This document shows, one piece after another, positions 19,400 through 28,758 of a stretch of DNA of 64,000 bases. Origin of the DNA: Deltaproteobacteria bacterium (GTDB taxonomy: Bacteria > Myxococcota_A > Polyangia > Polyangiales > Ga0077539); the NCBI GenBank assembly GCA_016704445.1, contig JADJAE010000005.1, forward strand, positions 62,001 to 126,000, read 5' to 3'. The translations under genes and the position numbers were made by a program. A model generated the notes under the pieces. That model searched no databases, was not told where the DNA came from, and was given only the letters and a program-made list of their open reading frames with translations. Position 1 is the stretch's first letter. Every line of letters starts with the position of its first letter.

Positions 19400-20851
19400 T
19401 CAGCCGAGCGGCGCGGCCTTCACCGCGGCGCGGCCGTCTTTTACCACCACCGTAAAGCGGGCGCTCCGGCTGCGGGCCCGGGACACCACCTCCGCGCGGC
19501 TCTTCTGGAGCGTCGACGCGAAGCGGTCCCAGGTCACGCCGTCGACGGACTCGCCGCACTCCCGGCGTCGCGCCACGAACTGCTCGAAGACCTCCCGCCA
19601 CTGCCGCTGCTCGTCCGCCTCGTTGAGCGGCAGCCGCTGGTTGGTCGGCGTCCCCGGCGCGTCGCCCGGGTTCGAGAGCAGCGACTCCAGGTCGTTGACG
19701 CTCCGCAGCTTGCCGCCGGAGCGCTCGATCTCGCGCTTCACCACCTCGTCGATGCCGTCGTTGGCGGCCACGGCGACGTCGCGCGCGAAGCCGTCGAGGA
19801 GCAGCGGGTCGACCCGGTTGCTCGGGCCCTGCTGGAGCCCGCGCAGCGCCGCGATGAGCCGCTTCTTCTTGCTGTCGTACTCCCAGTAGAAGAGCGCGAA
19901 GCCCACCGCGATGAGCGCCGCCACCGCCGAGAACAGCGCCGCGAAGGGCACCCGCGCGATGTCCTCCCGGGAGGCGTGCATCAGGAAGTCCGACGGCATC
20001 TTGGGGAGCCCGCGGCCGACGGCGATGCCCGCCCCGATGCTCCCCGGAAGCGAGGCGTAGGCTACGCGGCCGCCCAGCTCCGGGAGGTCGAAGGACACCG
20101 CGCCGCGGGCGGTCCACTCGGGGCGCTCGGAGAGCGTGCGGAGGGGGTCGGAGAGCGCGCCGACCGGGGGGGCCGCCACGCTGCCGCGCTCGGGCACCGG
20201 GGTGAACCCGCCGTAGGTCTGCGCGGCGCCGAAGACGATCACCGACGCGCCGGGGACGAGCTGCGCCACCGTCTCGACGAAGCGCGGCTGGATGGCCATC
20301 CCATGGACCACCGCGCCGACGTAGTAGCGGCCCTCGGAGATCACCGGCCGGGCGGCCATGCGGTACGCGGTGCCCGCGAGCTCCCAGATGTCGTCGCGCA
20401 CGTTGCCGGCGATGGCGCGCTCGACCAGCGGGAGCCCACCGACGTACTGGCCCACCTCGTTCTCCTGGAGCCCTACGCGCCCCACGATGATGCCCCGCGG
20501 GTCGACCGCGAAGAGCACGTCGCCGCGCAGCGGGCCGAGGCCCTGGTTGAGCTCCCGGAGCCGCGTGGTGAGCGCGGTGCCGATGGCCGCGGGCGTGTCG
20601 GCGGTGCGCCGGGTGGCGGTCACCATCAGCGCCACGAGGCTGGCGTCGGAGGACACCGGGCCGATGTCGTCGAGCCGGGTGCGCGCGTCGCGCCGGAGGA
20701 ACTCCTCCACGATGCGCCGGTCGCTGTCGACCATGGTCGCCACGTCGCTCGCGCGGTCGTGGTCGTAGGTCTTGCGGGCGAGCGTCATCGCCGCCACCGA
20801 GGCGCCGGCGACCAGCGCCAGCAACACCATCCAGAACCTTGAGAACAACAT
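19400..20851 (-). CDS. MXAN_5187-like membrane protein with periplasmic sensor-like domain
   Basis: 483 residues. One N-terminal helix (about 5-27) is followed by an outside region (about 30-290) that looks like a double-CACHE sensor fold (FAVDPRGIIVGRVG, then RPVISEGRYYVGAVVHG). A second helix (about 300-322) leads to a cytoplasmic part. The last 110 residues (FVARRRECGE ... VTWDRFASTLQKSR ... FTVVVKDGRAAVKA) match the pattern of the MXAN_5187 C-terminal domain known from myxobacteria. No kinase or cyclase domain is present. It lies 18 bases after the cupredoxin-like gene on the same strand. Function unproven; a signal-sensing membrane protein is likely. Confidence 0.7.
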   Translation of the reverse strand: MLFSRFWMVLLALVAGASVAAMTLARKTYDHDRASDVATMVDSDRRIVEEFLRRDARTRLDDIGPVSSDASLVALMVTATRRTADTPAAIGTALTTRLRELNQGLGPLRGDVLFAVDPRGIIVGRVGLQENEVGQYVGGLPLVERAIAGNVRDDIWELAGTAYRMAARPVISEGRYYVGAVVHGMAIQPRFVETVAQLVPGASVIVFGAAQTYGGFTPVPERGSVAAPPVGALSDPLRTLSERPEWTARGAVSFDLPELGGRVAYASLPGSIGAGIAVGRGLPKMPSDFLMHASREDIARVPFAALFSAVAALIAVGFALFYWEYDSKKKRLIAALRGLQQGPSNRVDPLLLDGFARDVAVAANDGIDEVVKREIERSGGKLRSVNDLESLLSNPGDAPGTPTNQRLPLNEADEQRQWREVFEQFVARRRECGESVDGVTWDRFASTLQKSRAEVVSRARSRSARFTVVVKDGRAAVKAAPLG

Positions 20852-20869
20852 CGCCGACCGCTCCGCTTC

Positions 20870-21676
20870 TCAGTGACCCCGACGCCGACGATGGTTGTCT
20901 TCGGGCGCCGCCGGGGCCGCCGCAGGCGCTGCGCCCGGGGCCGCCGGGGCCGCCGGGGCCGCTCCGATGGCCAGCGTCACCGCCGCCTCGCGCCCCGCGA
21001 CCGTGACCTCCGCCGAGGCCCGCTCGACCCCTTCGAAATAAGCCTTCACGGTGTACGGCCCGTCTTCCAGCCCGGTGGCCGTGAAGGCCCCGGCGGCGTT
21101 GGGCTGGAGCACCCTCCCCTGCCCGGGACCCGCCACCAGCCAGCAGCGGAAGGTCGGCTGACGCAGGTCGCGGAGCTCGTAGGTTCCGGCCGCGGGGAGG
21201 CTCACCTGGCGGCGGGTGCGCGAGGAGGTGACCTCCGCGGCGACCACGCGGTCGTCCCCGCCGGCGCGCACCACATAGAACTCGTGGGCGAGCAGGTCTT
21301 GATTGTCGAGCGTGAGGGTCGTGCCGGGGGAGAGCAGCACCGTCCCGGGTCGGCACCGGCCGCCCTCGACGGGCACCGTCACCGGCTGCCTCGACTCGGC
21401 TATTGTGGCGCCGGTAAGCACCACCGCCACGTCACGCTCGACGTTGGACCGCGGCGCCGTGATCGCCAGCGCCCCGTTGGGGACCTCCCAGAACGCCCCG
21501 CGCCACCGCGCCGGCGTCGCCCTGGCTGCGGGGCTCAGCGCATCGGCGCCGGTGAGCGTCCCTCGCAGGTCGTGCGCGAACGCCGACGCCGCCGAGACGA
21601 TTACCAGCGCGGTAAGAACCACCCACCGACGAGACCCCGGAGACCACCGCCTTGCCATCACCGGCGCATGGGACAC
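20870..21676 (-). CDS. Exported cupredoxin-like / carboxypeptidase-regulatory-like domain protein
   Basis: 268 residues (an internal Met at codon 7 is an alternative start). A signal peptide ends near AFA-H (residue 34). The middle (about 95-185) has a cupredoxin-like stretch (GTTLTLDNQDLLAHEFYVV, later FRCWLVAGPG), and a carboxypeptidase-regulatory-like beta domain follows (GAFTATGLEDGPYTVKAYFEG). The tail is Ala/Pro-rich and ends in a run of Arg and His. No complete copper site is seen (a His is present, but the C...H..M set is not). Periplasmic or surface-located. It sits between the ArsA-like and MXAN_5187-like genes in one direction. Confidence 0.65.
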   Translation of the reverse strand: MSHAPVMARRWSPGSRRWVVLTALVIVSAASAFAHDLRGTLTGADALSPAARATPARWRGAFWEVPNGALAITAPRSNVERDVAVVLTGATIAESRQPVTVPVEGGRCRPGTVLLSPGTTLTLDNQDLLAHEFYVVRAGGDDRVVAAEVTSSRTRRQVSLPAAGTYELRDLRQPTFRCWLVAGPGQGRVLQPNAAGAFTATGLEDGPYTVKAYFEGVERASAEVTVAGREAAVTLAIGAAPAAPAAPGAAPAAAPAAPEDNHRRRRGH

Positions 21677-21731
21677 CGTTCACCGCGACGGCGTCAATCG
21701 ACGAGTTGGGGGATGGAGAGAGAGTCTCTGG

Positions 21732-22655
21732 TCAGACGCTGCCGAGGCCGCGGGCGAGCATCTCGATGTCGGCGCGGCGCACCTGCTCGACGGTCAGCGC
21801 CGGGAGCATCACCTTGCTGCCGGGGAGCTTCGCGAGGCGCTCGATCATGGTGCGCTGCAGGGCCTCGCGGCGGGCGCGGGAGAGGCCCACCCGGGCGACG
21901 CCCTCGAGCGCGGAGGCGCGGGCGAGCACCTCGGCGGCGGCGCGCGCGGGCTCGACGCCGGTCTTGAAGAGGGGGGTGAGCACCTGGTTGATGACCAGCT
22001 TGGCCAGCGGGAGCTGCAGCTCCTGGGTGAGCTTGGGGATGAGCTCCTCGGTCTCCGTGGTGGGCATCTCCTCGGCGAGGGTGACCACCACCATGCCCGA
22101 CTGCCTCGGGTCTCGCATGATCGCCAGACCCTCCTCGGCCTCGCGGCGCAGCAGGCCGATGGGGGCGACCTTGGTGATCACCTGGGGGACCCGCAGCATC
22201 TGGAGGCCGTGCCCCGTGGCGGGCGCGTCGAGGAGCACCAGGTCGTAGACGGGACGGCCGTTCTCCTGCTGCTTCACGTGGTAGAGCGTCTTGCCCAGCA
22301 TCGACCACGCGTCCATCCCGGGGACCGCGCGCAGGAAGCCCTTCACGGCGCGGTTGTCCATCACCGCCTTGTAGAGCGCGCGCACCTTCAGGATCATCAT
22401 CCCGTACTCGTCGAGGCAGGCCTCGGGGTCGAGGTTGACCGCGTCGATGTTGGGGAGGATCTGCGCCACCTCGCTGGTGATGAACTGCGACTCCAGCATC
22501 GAGCTCATGCGCTCTCGGGCCTGGGACATCGCGACCAGCACCCGCTTGCCGCGGGAGGCCGCGAGGATCGCGAGGGCGGCGGTGACGGTGGTCTTGCCAG
22601 TGCCGCCCTTGCCGATGACGGCGAGGAAGCGTCGGTCGAGGAGGTCAGACGCCAT
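21732..22655 (-). CDS. ArsA-family P-loop ATPase
   Basis: 307 residues. The deviant Walker A GKGGTGKTT at about 14-22 puts it in the ArsA/Get3/MinD class, and LVLLDAPATGHGLQML near 140 is the ArsA-type switch II region. There is no signal peptide. Arsenite-pump genes (arsB, arsR, arsC) are absent, and the Cys residues used by ArsA to bind arsenite are not evident. A role as a targeting or partitioning ATPase, as in many myxobacterial and actinobacterial homologues, is more likely than arsenic resistance. It is 55 bases upstream of the cupredoxin-like gene on the same strand. Confidence 0.82.
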   Translation of the reverse strand: MASDLLDRRFLAVIGKGGTGKTTVTAALAILAASRGKRVLVAMSQARERMSSMLESQFITSEVAQILPNIDAVNLDPEACLDEYGMMILKVRALYKAVMDNRAVKGFLRAVPGMDAWSMLGKTLYHVKQQENGRPVYDLVLLDAPATGHGLQMLRVPQVITKVAPIGLLRREAEEGLAIMRDPRQSGMVVVTLAEEMPTTETEELIPKLTQELQLPLAKLVINQVLTPLFKTGVEPARAAAEVLARASALEGVARVGLSRARREALQRTMIERLAKLPGSKVMLPALTVEQVRRADIEMLARGLGSV

Positions 22656-22705
22656 GCGTGGTGTCCGGTGCTAGCGCGAGCGTCGGCCGAGACGCAAGCG
22701 GTGAC

Positions 22706-23935
22706 TCAGCGGCGGCGGCGGACGACGACCGCCGCGAGGCCGAGGGCGAGCAGGCCCGCGAGCCCACGGGGAGCCGCGGCGCCCGGGGAGGTGCTGCACG
22801 AGAGGCCGCGGAAGCTGGCGTCGGTTCCGCTGTAGAAGCCGTCGTCGGTGGCGCAGGGCGGGCGGTTGAGGAGCACGCCCGCCTGGAAGGAGGGCGCGAG
22901 CTCGGTGCTGTTGGAGGAGGCCTGGAGCTGGAGGTCGCGGTCGAGCGTGGCGGCCGGGAGGTCGGCGCGGAGGCGGGTCACCCAGGGCTGCGAGAGGCCC
23001 GCCACGGCGAGGCCCCAGTCGCCGTAGGCCTCGGGGTTGTAGCGGAAGTTGTTGCTGTAGCTGTCCGCGCGCTGCGCCGACTCGGTGACCCAGGCGCGCC
23101 CGCCGGAGGGCGCGATGGCCGCGCGGAACATCGCCGCGTAGTTGCTGGCGCTGGTGCTGTAGTCCCAGGAGACGCGGGCGCGGTCGACGAGGGCGTTGGG
23201 GAAGTTCATCGCCTCGGTGCGCCCTTCGCTGAAGACGAAGAGGGAGATGCCGACCTTGTCCGCGATGCCCGCGCTCACCATGCGAAGCGGCAGCACGGGA
23301 GAGGGGGTGGAGAAGCGCACCCGCACCGGCTGCATCGCCTGGATGCCCTCGCCGGGGCGCAGGCGCAGCGCGATGAAGTCCATGCGCAGGTCGGTGTAGT
23401 GCCGGATGACGGGCTCGATGCTCGCGGGGATGGCGTAGCTGTTGGCGCGCAGCCAGGTGGAGAGCGCGTCGGCGTCGGAGCTGCGGAGGGTGACCGTCTG
23501 GTAGGGCCCGACGATGGCCGTGCTCAGGATCTGCACGCCGCCCGCCTCGTTGGTAGGAGTGGCGGAGGAGTCGGAGGCACCGAAGAGGCCGCCGCGGCCG
23601 GCGGTGGGACAGACCTGCGCCGGGGCGGTGACCGTCGGGGCGGTGACCTGAGAGAGGGTGTCGAAGAAGGTTCCGTTGGCGAGCTCGAGGCGGGCGTCGC
23701 CCTGCACCGGCAGCACCCAGGAGAAGTCCTGAGGGCGACCCGAGTAGCGGATCTGGTCCCACAGGATCGACTCGCTCGCGTGCAGCGCCATCACCATCAG
23801 GTGATCGGTCACCACCTGGTTGCTCTCCGACGGGGCGAAGCAGCCGCCGCACGCGTCGGCGACGCCACTGGAGAGGGTCGGCACCGAGACGGCGGCCACC
23901 AGGAAGAGCGCACGGGTCCAGCTTGATCGGGTCAT
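22706..23935 (-). CDS. DUF2330 protein with MYXO-CTERM-like anchor
   Basis: 409 residues from the ATG at 23935. The signal peptide ends before DACGGCFAP, and this Cys-rich start followed by 'VTDHLMVMALHASESILWDQIRYSGRP..FSWVLPV' is the DUF2330 pattern. The C-terminus (GLSCSTSPGAA, a hydrophobic helix, then RRRR) resembles the MYXO-CTERM tripartite sorting signal, so the mature protein is probably moved to the cell surface by the myxobacterial sorting system. No catalytic motif. Divergent from xseA, with 200 bases between the two starts. Confidence 0.78.
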   Translation of the reverse strand: MTRSSWTRALFLVAAVSVPTLSSGVADACGGCFAPSESNQVVTDHLMVMALHASESILWDQIRYSGRPQDFSWVLPVQGDARLELANGTFFDTLSQVTAPTVTAPAQVCPTAGRGGLFGASDSSATPTNEAGGVQILSTAIVGPYQTVTLRSSDADALSTWLRANSYAIPASIEPVIRHYTDLRMDFIALRLRPGEGIQAMQPVRVRFSTPSPVLPLRMVSAGIADKVGISLFVFSEGRTEAMNFPNALVDRARVSWDYSTSASNYAAMFRAAIAPSGGRAWVTESAQRADSYSNNFRYNPEAYGDWGLAVAGLSQPWVTRLRADLPAATLDRDLQLQASSNSTELAPSFQAGVLLNRPPCATDDGFYSGTDASFRGLSCSTSPGAAAPRGLAGLLALGLAAVVVRRRR

Positions 23936-24135
23936 GGGAGGTCCTCTGTGCAATGGATGCTCCAAGGGCGGAAAAAAGACAAACGCCTGGGAATACAGGG
24001 CGTCGCGCGATCATGAGGGTGCGACGGGTTGTGCCATCGCCGCACAGGCCGCGTGCCGCGACGGCCCGGCCAGGAGGCGAGGTGCACGTCACTCGCGCCC
24101 GCCGCCCGACGTGGTCTATAGCTCCCGGCGCCGCG

Positions 24136-25551
24136 ATGAACGACCTCCTCCGACCCGTGAGCACCGCCCCGAAGCCGCTGTCCATCAGCGAGTTCAACCG
24201 CACCGCGAGGGAGACCCTGGAGCAGCGCTTCGCCGCCTCGGTGTGGATCGAGGGCGAGATCTCCTCGGCCAAGCTGGTCACCTCGGGGCACCTCTACTTC
24301 GAGCTCAAGGACGAGCGCGAAGACGCCCGCCTCGCGTGCGTCATGTGGAAGGGCAGCCTCGCCAAGGCGAAGGCGAAGATGACCGTCGGGGAGAAGATCC
24401 AGCTCCGCGGCAAGCCCACCATCTACAACAGCCGGGGGAGCTTCCAGTTCGTGGGCGACGCCGCCACCGCCGCGGGCGCCGGAGCGGCGGCGGCGGCCTT
24501 CGAGGCGCTGAAGGAGAAGCTCCGCGCCGAGGGGCTCTTCGAGGAGGAGCGCAAGCGCCCGCTCCCGAGGTTTCCGAAGGTCATCGGCGTGGTGACCAGC
24601 CCCACGGGCGCCGCCCTGCAGGACATCATCAAGGAGCTCTTCCGCCGCTGGCCCGTGCGCGTGGTCGTCTCCCCGACGCTGGTGCAGGGCGCCGAGGCCC
24701 CGGCGCAGATCGCCCGCGCCATCGCGCAGGTGCAGCGCATCCGCGCCCTCGACGTGCTCATCGTCGGCCGGGGCGGAGGCGCCAGCGAGGACCTCGCCGC
24801 CTTCAACGACGAGCGCGTCGCCCGCGCCATCGCGGGCTGCCGGGTGCCGGTCGTGTCCGCGGTCGGCCACCAGGTCGACTACACCCTGTCCGACCTCGTC
24901 GCCGACCTGCGCGCCGCCACGCCGACGGCCGCCGCCACCATCTGCACCCCGGAGATCACCGAGGAGCGCGACCGCCTGGAGAGCTTCCACCGCAGGCTCC
25001 GCAGCGCCCTCTCCGGCAAGCTCAGCGCGCTCAACCTGAAGCTCCATCGGCTCCAGCCCAGGGACCCTCGACGCGCCATCGCGGTGGAGCGCCAGCGCCT
25101 CGACGGGCTCCTCGAGCGCGCCGAGGAGGCCCTGCGCAAGCGCTTCGTGGCCCAGCGACGCGCGCTCGCCCAGGCGGACGTCAACCTCCAGGGCAACCAC
25201 CCCAGGGTGCGCCTCGCCAACCACCGCGCCGCCCTCGAGCGCCTCGGCGCCCGGATGCTCCCCGCGATGCAACGACGCGCCGAGCGCCGCGCCCTCACGC
25301 TGCGCGACCTGCGCGACCGGCTCGACCGCAGCACCCGCAAGCTGCTCGAACGGCGAGGCAACGCGCTGGGCCTCGCGGCGGGGAAGCTCGATGCCATGTC
25401 GCCGGTGAAGATCCTGGCGAGGGGCTATGGCGTGGCGATGCACGAAGGTCGGGCCCTCGTCGACGCCAGCACCGTGTCGCCGGGAGACAGCATCCACCTG
25501 CGCCTCGACCGCGGTACCCTCGACGCCACCGTCACCCGCGTCGGGACGTGA
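24136..25551 (+). CDS. xseA: Exodeoxyribonuclease VII large subunit
   Basis: 471 residues. The ATG at 24136 is preferred because the OB-fold domain begins right after it (SISEFNR..RETLEQRF..VWIEGEIS). The catalytic region has the conserved GVVTSPTGAALQDI (about 155) and VGRGGGASEDLAAFND (about 213), followed by a long coiled coil (about 275-410) and the C-terminal 'SPVKILARGYGVAM'. It degrades single-stranded DNA with the small subunit XseB, which is not in this window. The stop overlaps the aroE start (GTGA), so the two are translationally coupled. Confidence 0.93.
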   Translation: MNDLLRPVSTAPKPLSISEFNRTARETLEQRFAASVWIEGEISSAKLVTSGHLYFELKDEREDARLACVMWKGSLAKAKAKMTVGEKIQLRGKPTIYNSRGSFQFVGDAATAAGAGAAAAAFEALKEKLRAEGLFEEERKRPLPRFPKVIGVVTSPTGAALQDIIKELFRRWPVRVVVSPTLVQGAEAPAQIARAIAQVQRIRALDVLIVGRGGGASEDLAAFNDERVARAIAGCRVPVVSAVGHQVDYTLSDLVADLRAATPTAAATICTPEITEERDRLESFHRRLRSALSGKLSALNLKLHRLQPRDPRRAIAVERQRLDGLLERAEEALRKRFVAQRRALAQADVNLQGNHPRVRLANHRAALERLGARMLPAMQRRAERRALTLRDLRDRLDRSTRKLLERRGNALGLAAGKLDAMSPVKILARGYGVAMHEGRALVDASTVSPGDSIHLRLDRGTLDATVTRVGT

Positions 25552-26369
25552 CCGCCCGCCTCGCGCTCCTCGGCCACCCCGTCGCGCACTCGCGCTCGCC
25601 CGCCATGATGACCGCGGCCTTCCGGGCGCTCGGGCTCGACGCCTCCTACGAGGCCCTCGACACGCCGCCCGGTACCCTCGACGCCACCCTCGCCTCGCTC
25701 TGGAGCGACGGCTACCTCGGCGCCAACGTCACGCTGCCGTGGAAGTCCGCGGTGCGCGCGGCCCTCGGCTCGGTGGACGAGCTCGCCCTCCGCTGCGGGG
25801 CGGTCAACACCCTGGTGCGCACCGACACCGGCTTCGTCGGGACCAACACCGACGCGCCGGGCTTCGCTCGCGCGGTGATCGAAGCGGGCGCCTCGCTCTC
25901 CGAGCAGCGCGTGGTGGTGCTGGGCGCGGGAGGCGCGGCGAGGGCCGTGGTGGTCGCCGCGGAGAGCGAGGGCGCGGCGTCGATCACGGTGCTCGCTCGC
26001 GACGTGGCGAAGGCGGGCGCGCTGGGCCTGGCCGCGGGCTTCGGCACCCCCGCTGCGCTCTCGGCGATCGCGGAGGCCACGATGCTGGTGCAGGCCACCC
26101 CCTGCGGCATGACCGGAGGACCGCCCGGCGAGGCCATCGTCGCCGCGGTCGAGCTCTCCCGCTGCGCTCCGGGCGCCCTCGCCGTCGACCTCGTCTACAC
26201 CCCTCAGCCCACGCCGTGGATGCTCGCCGCTCGCTCCTCGGGGCTGAGGGTGCTCGACGGGGTCGGCGTCGGGATGCTGGTGCACCAGGGAGCCGTCGCC
26301 TTCGAGCGCTGGTTTGGTCGAGAGGCCCCGGTCGAGGTGATGCGCCGCGCGGTCACCGGGGCGCAGTGA
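25548..26369 (+). CDS. aroE: Shikimate 5-dehydrogenase
   Basis: 273 residues from a GTG start that overlaps the xseA stop. It has GHPVAHSRSP (shikimate-binding Ser pair, residues 9-18), NVTLPWK (catalytic Lys near 65), NTDAPGF (catalytic Asp near 101) and the NADP motif GAGGAARAV near 125. It reduces 3-dehydroshikimate to shikimate in aromatic amino-acid synthesis. Length is normal for the family. Coupling to xseA looks like a local gene-packing accident rather than a shared pathway. Confidence 0.92.
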   Translation: MTARLALLGHPVAHSRSPAMMTAAFRALGLDASYEALDTPPGTLDATLASLWSDGYLGANVTLPWKSAVRAALGSVDELALRCGAVNTLVRTDTGFVGTNTDAPGFARAVIEAGASLSEQRVVVLGAGGAARAVVVAAESEGAASITVLARDVAKAGALGLAAGFGTPAALSAIAEATMLVQATPCGMTGGPPGEAIVAAVELSRCAPGALAVDLVYTPQPTPWMLAARSSGLRVLDGVGVGMLVHQGAVAFERWFGREAPVEVMRRAVTGAQ

Positions 26370-26434
26370 AAGGGGTCGTCGCGTCCCTCATTCTCGACCG
26401 TCGGTGCTGCGGGGCATAGACTGCCGCGGCCCGA

Positions 26435-27529
26435 ATGCCCGAGCTCGCCACGCACCCCGTCCTCATGGAGCCCGCCGTCGGTGCGATGGAGTCCGCCGCC
26501 ACGGCGAAGCGCATCGGGCGCTACCGGGTGATCCGCCAGCTCGGCGAGGGGGCCATGGGCACCGTGATGCTCGCCCACGACCCGGAGCTGCAGCGCGAGG
26601 TCGCCGTGAAGGTGCTTCGCGACGGCGGCAAGAGGGAGTCCTTCGTGGCCCGCTTCCGCAACGAGATGCGGGCGGCGGCGAGGTTTCACCACCCCAACAT
26701 CGTGACCGTCCACGACGCGGGGGAGTGCCCGGCGCTCGGCCCCTTCGTGGTCTACGAGTACGTCCCCGGGCGCAGCCTCCGAGCGCTCATCGAGGAGGGG
26801 CCCGTCACCCCGAAGGAGGCCATCCGCATCGCCCGCGGCGTCGGCGCGGCCCTCGACGCGCTTCACTCCATCGGGATCGTCCACCGGGACATCAAGCCCG
26901 ACAACATCCTGCTGGGTCCTGATGGCGCGGTGAAGCTCACCGACCTCGGCATCGCCCGCGTCCCCGACGCGACGCTCACCCGCGACGGGCAGTTTCTGGG
27001 GACGCCCGCCTACGCGCCCCCGGAGGCCATCACCAAGGGCGAGTACAGCACCCGCGGGGACGTGTACTCCCTCGCCTCGGTGATGTTCGAGGCCCTCACC
27101 GGCACCCGGCCCTTCCCCGGCGACGACGCGGTGCAGGTCTCCTACGCCGTGGTGCACGACCTGACCCCGTCGCCCTCCTCCGTGCTCCCGACCGTCTCCG
27201 CCCGCGTCGACGAGGTCTTCGCCATGGCCCTCTCTCGGCGGCAGTCCGAGCGCCCCGCCTCCGCCGGAGCCTTCGTCGCCCTGCTGGTCACGGCCCTGCG
27301 CGATGGCTCCACCGGCGCCGTGAGTCGGCGTCACTCGCCGCCCAAGGCCAGCACCCTGGTGCTCGCGGCCCTGGCGCTGCTGGCGCTGATCATGGGCGTC
27401 TACCGGCTCACCCGCTCGCAGCCCGCGGCCCCGGTGGTCGCCCCTGCCCCCGGCGTCCGGCCCGCCCCTGCGCCCGCACGCCCGAGGGGGCGTCCGGCGC
27501 GCGCCGTCCACCGCGCCCCGTCCCGCTGA
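26435..27529 (+). CDS. Membrane-anchored serine/threonine protein kinase
   Basis: 364 residues. The kinase domain is about 28-285, with GEGAMGTVMLAHD loop, VAVKVL Lys, HRDIKPDN catalytic loop, DLGIA in place of DFG (a common active variant) and GTPAYAPPE. One membrane helix lies near 308-328, and the outside tail is Pro/Arg-rich with no recognisable sensor domain. It follows aroE by 65 bases and faces the ABC ATPase gene 3 bases away on the other strand. Substrates cannot be inferred. Confidence 0.9.
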   Translation: MPELATHPVLMEPAVGAMESAATAKRIGRYRVIRQLGEGAMGTVMLAHDPELQREVAVKVLRDGGKRESFVARFRNEMRAAARFHHPNIVTVHDAGECPALGPFVVYEYVPGRSLRALIEEGPVTPKEAIRIARGVGAALDALHSIGIVHRDIKPDNILLGPDGAVKLTDLGIARVPDATLTRDGQFLGTPAYAPPEAITKGEYSTRGDVYSLASVMFEALTGTRPFPGDDAVQVSYAVVHDLTPSPSSVLPTVSARVDEVFAMALSRRQSERPASAGAFVALLVTALRDGSTGAVSRRHSPPKASTLVLAALALLALIMGVYRLTRSQPAAPVVAPAPGVRPAPAPARPRGRPARAVHRAPSR

Positions 27530-27532
27530 CCG

Positions 27533-28210
27533 TCAACGCTCGACGCGAACCGTCCCTGCGATGCGCCCGCGGTCGAGGGTGATGCGCACGTCGGCCACGC
27601 GCTCGGCGAAGGGCGCGTCGTGGGTCACCAGCACCACGATGCGATGGCGAGACCGGGCCCTGGCGATGTCCTCCTCCAGCCGGGCGACCGCCCTCGCGTC
27701 GAGCCCGGTGGTGGGCTCGTCGAAGAGCACCAGCGTGGGGTCGTGAAGCTCCGCGCGGGCCACCGCGAGGCGCTGGAGCTGGCCGCGGGAGAAGGTGCGC
27801 GCGGGACGGTCGGCGAGGGCCGTGAGGCCGACGCCCGAGAGCACCGCGTCGATGCGGGCGCGAGGCTCGTCGAGGCCGTGCAGCGTGGCCATCAGCGAGA
27901 GCGACTCCCGGGGCGTGAGGTCGGGATAGACCATCGCCTCGTGCGCCACGAAGCCCACCGCCGAGCGGATCGCCTCGCGGTCCTCCGGCATGCGGTACTC
28001 GCCCCAGCTCACCTCGCCCGCGGTGGGTCGGGAGAGCGTGGCGAGGATGCTCAGCAGGGTGCTCTTGCCCGCGCCGTTGCCGCCCTCCAGCGAGGCCACC
28101 TCGCCGGCGCGGAAGGTGGCGCTCACGCCCGCGAGCGCGCGGGTCACGCCGAAGACCCGGGTGACGCGGTCGACGGTGACGGTATCGAAGCTGGCTCGAG
28201 GGGTGCTCAT
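27533..28210 (-). CDS. Orphan ABC transporter ATP-binding protein (CcmA-like)
   Basis: 225 residues with all ABC motifs: Walker A GGNGAGKSTLL near 43-53, Q-loop region, signature SRGQLQRLAVARA near 140 (SRGQ for LSGGQ, as in haem-exporter CcmA proteins), Walker B VLFDEPTTGLD near 160 and a switch His in VTHD. No permease gene lies on either side (kinase downstream on the other strand, divergent gene upstream), so the membrane partner must be elsewhere. CcmA-like by the signature; substrate unknown. Confidence 0.85.
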   Translation of the reverse strand: MSTPRASFDTVTVDRVTRVFGVTRALAGVSATFRAGEVASLEGGNGAGKSTLLSILATLSRPTAGEVSWGEYRMPEDREAIRSAVGFVAHEAMVYPDLTPRESLSLMATLHGLDEPRARIDAVLSGVGLTALADRPARTFSRGQLQRLAVARAELHDPTLVLFDEPTTGLDARAVARLEEDIARARSRHRIVVLVTHDAPFAERVADVRITLDRGRIAGTVRVER

Positions 28211-28293
28211 CGGCGGGGGCGCATCCTACGGTGGATCAGTGAGCGCCGTGGCGCTTGCAGGGGGCGGAGCGGTGTCGCATAAGTCGGCGCGCC

Positions 28294-28758
28294 ATGACCA
28301 CCGACGTGAAGTGCATCAAGTGCGGCGAAGAGAAGCCCGGCCTCGCGGCGCCGCCGTTTCGCCCCGGCACCAGGCTCGCGCCCCTGGGCGCGGAGATCCA
28401 GCAGAAGATCTGCTCGGGCTGCTACAAGGACTGGATCGCGATGAGCGTGAAGCTGGTCAACGAGCTGCGGCTCGACACCACCGACCCGCGCGGCCAGGAG
28501 CTGTGGCTCAAGCAGATGAAGATCTTCTTGAACCTCGACGAGTCGAGCGACCCGTGGTCGCGGCACCTCGACAAGCGCGTCGTGGTCGAGACCGCCGACG
28601 GCCGTAGCATCACCGCCACGCTCATCGGCGCCGACGACCACCGGCTCACCTTCTCGGACTTCGACGGGCCCGTCCCGGCGGGCTTCGAGGTCGGCGCCAA
28701 CAAGGGCTCCGGCGCCCTCGCCCGCGACGCCATCAAGACGGTCGAACCCGCCGCGTGA
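28294..28758 (+). CDS. Fe(2+)-trafficking (YggX-like) domain protein
   Basis: 154 residues. A Cys pair at CIKCGEEKPG opens the protein, and residues 20-90 (PPFRPGTRLAPLGAEIQQKI, then CYKDWIAMSVKLVNEL and LWLKQMKIFLN) follow the pattern of the Iron_traffic family (YggX), which guards labile iron and Fe-S clusters. The last 60 residues form a small beta-rich extension absent in classical YggX (about 90 residues). The stop overlaps the next GTG start (GTGA). Two extra Cys could add a zinc-ribbon-like site; this is inference. Confidence 0.7.
   Translation: MTTDVKCIKCGEEKPGLAAPPFRPGTRLAPLGAEIQQKICSGCYKDWIAMSVKLVNELRLDTTDPRGQELWLKQMKIFLNLDESSDPWSRHLDKRVVVETADGRSITATLIGADDHRLTFSDFDGPVPAGFEVGANKGSGALARDAIKTVEPAA

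Noticed and set aside
21732..22655. Arsenic-resistance role for the ArsA-like ATPase
   Set aside because: No ars genes nearby and the arsenite-binding Cys residues are not evident.
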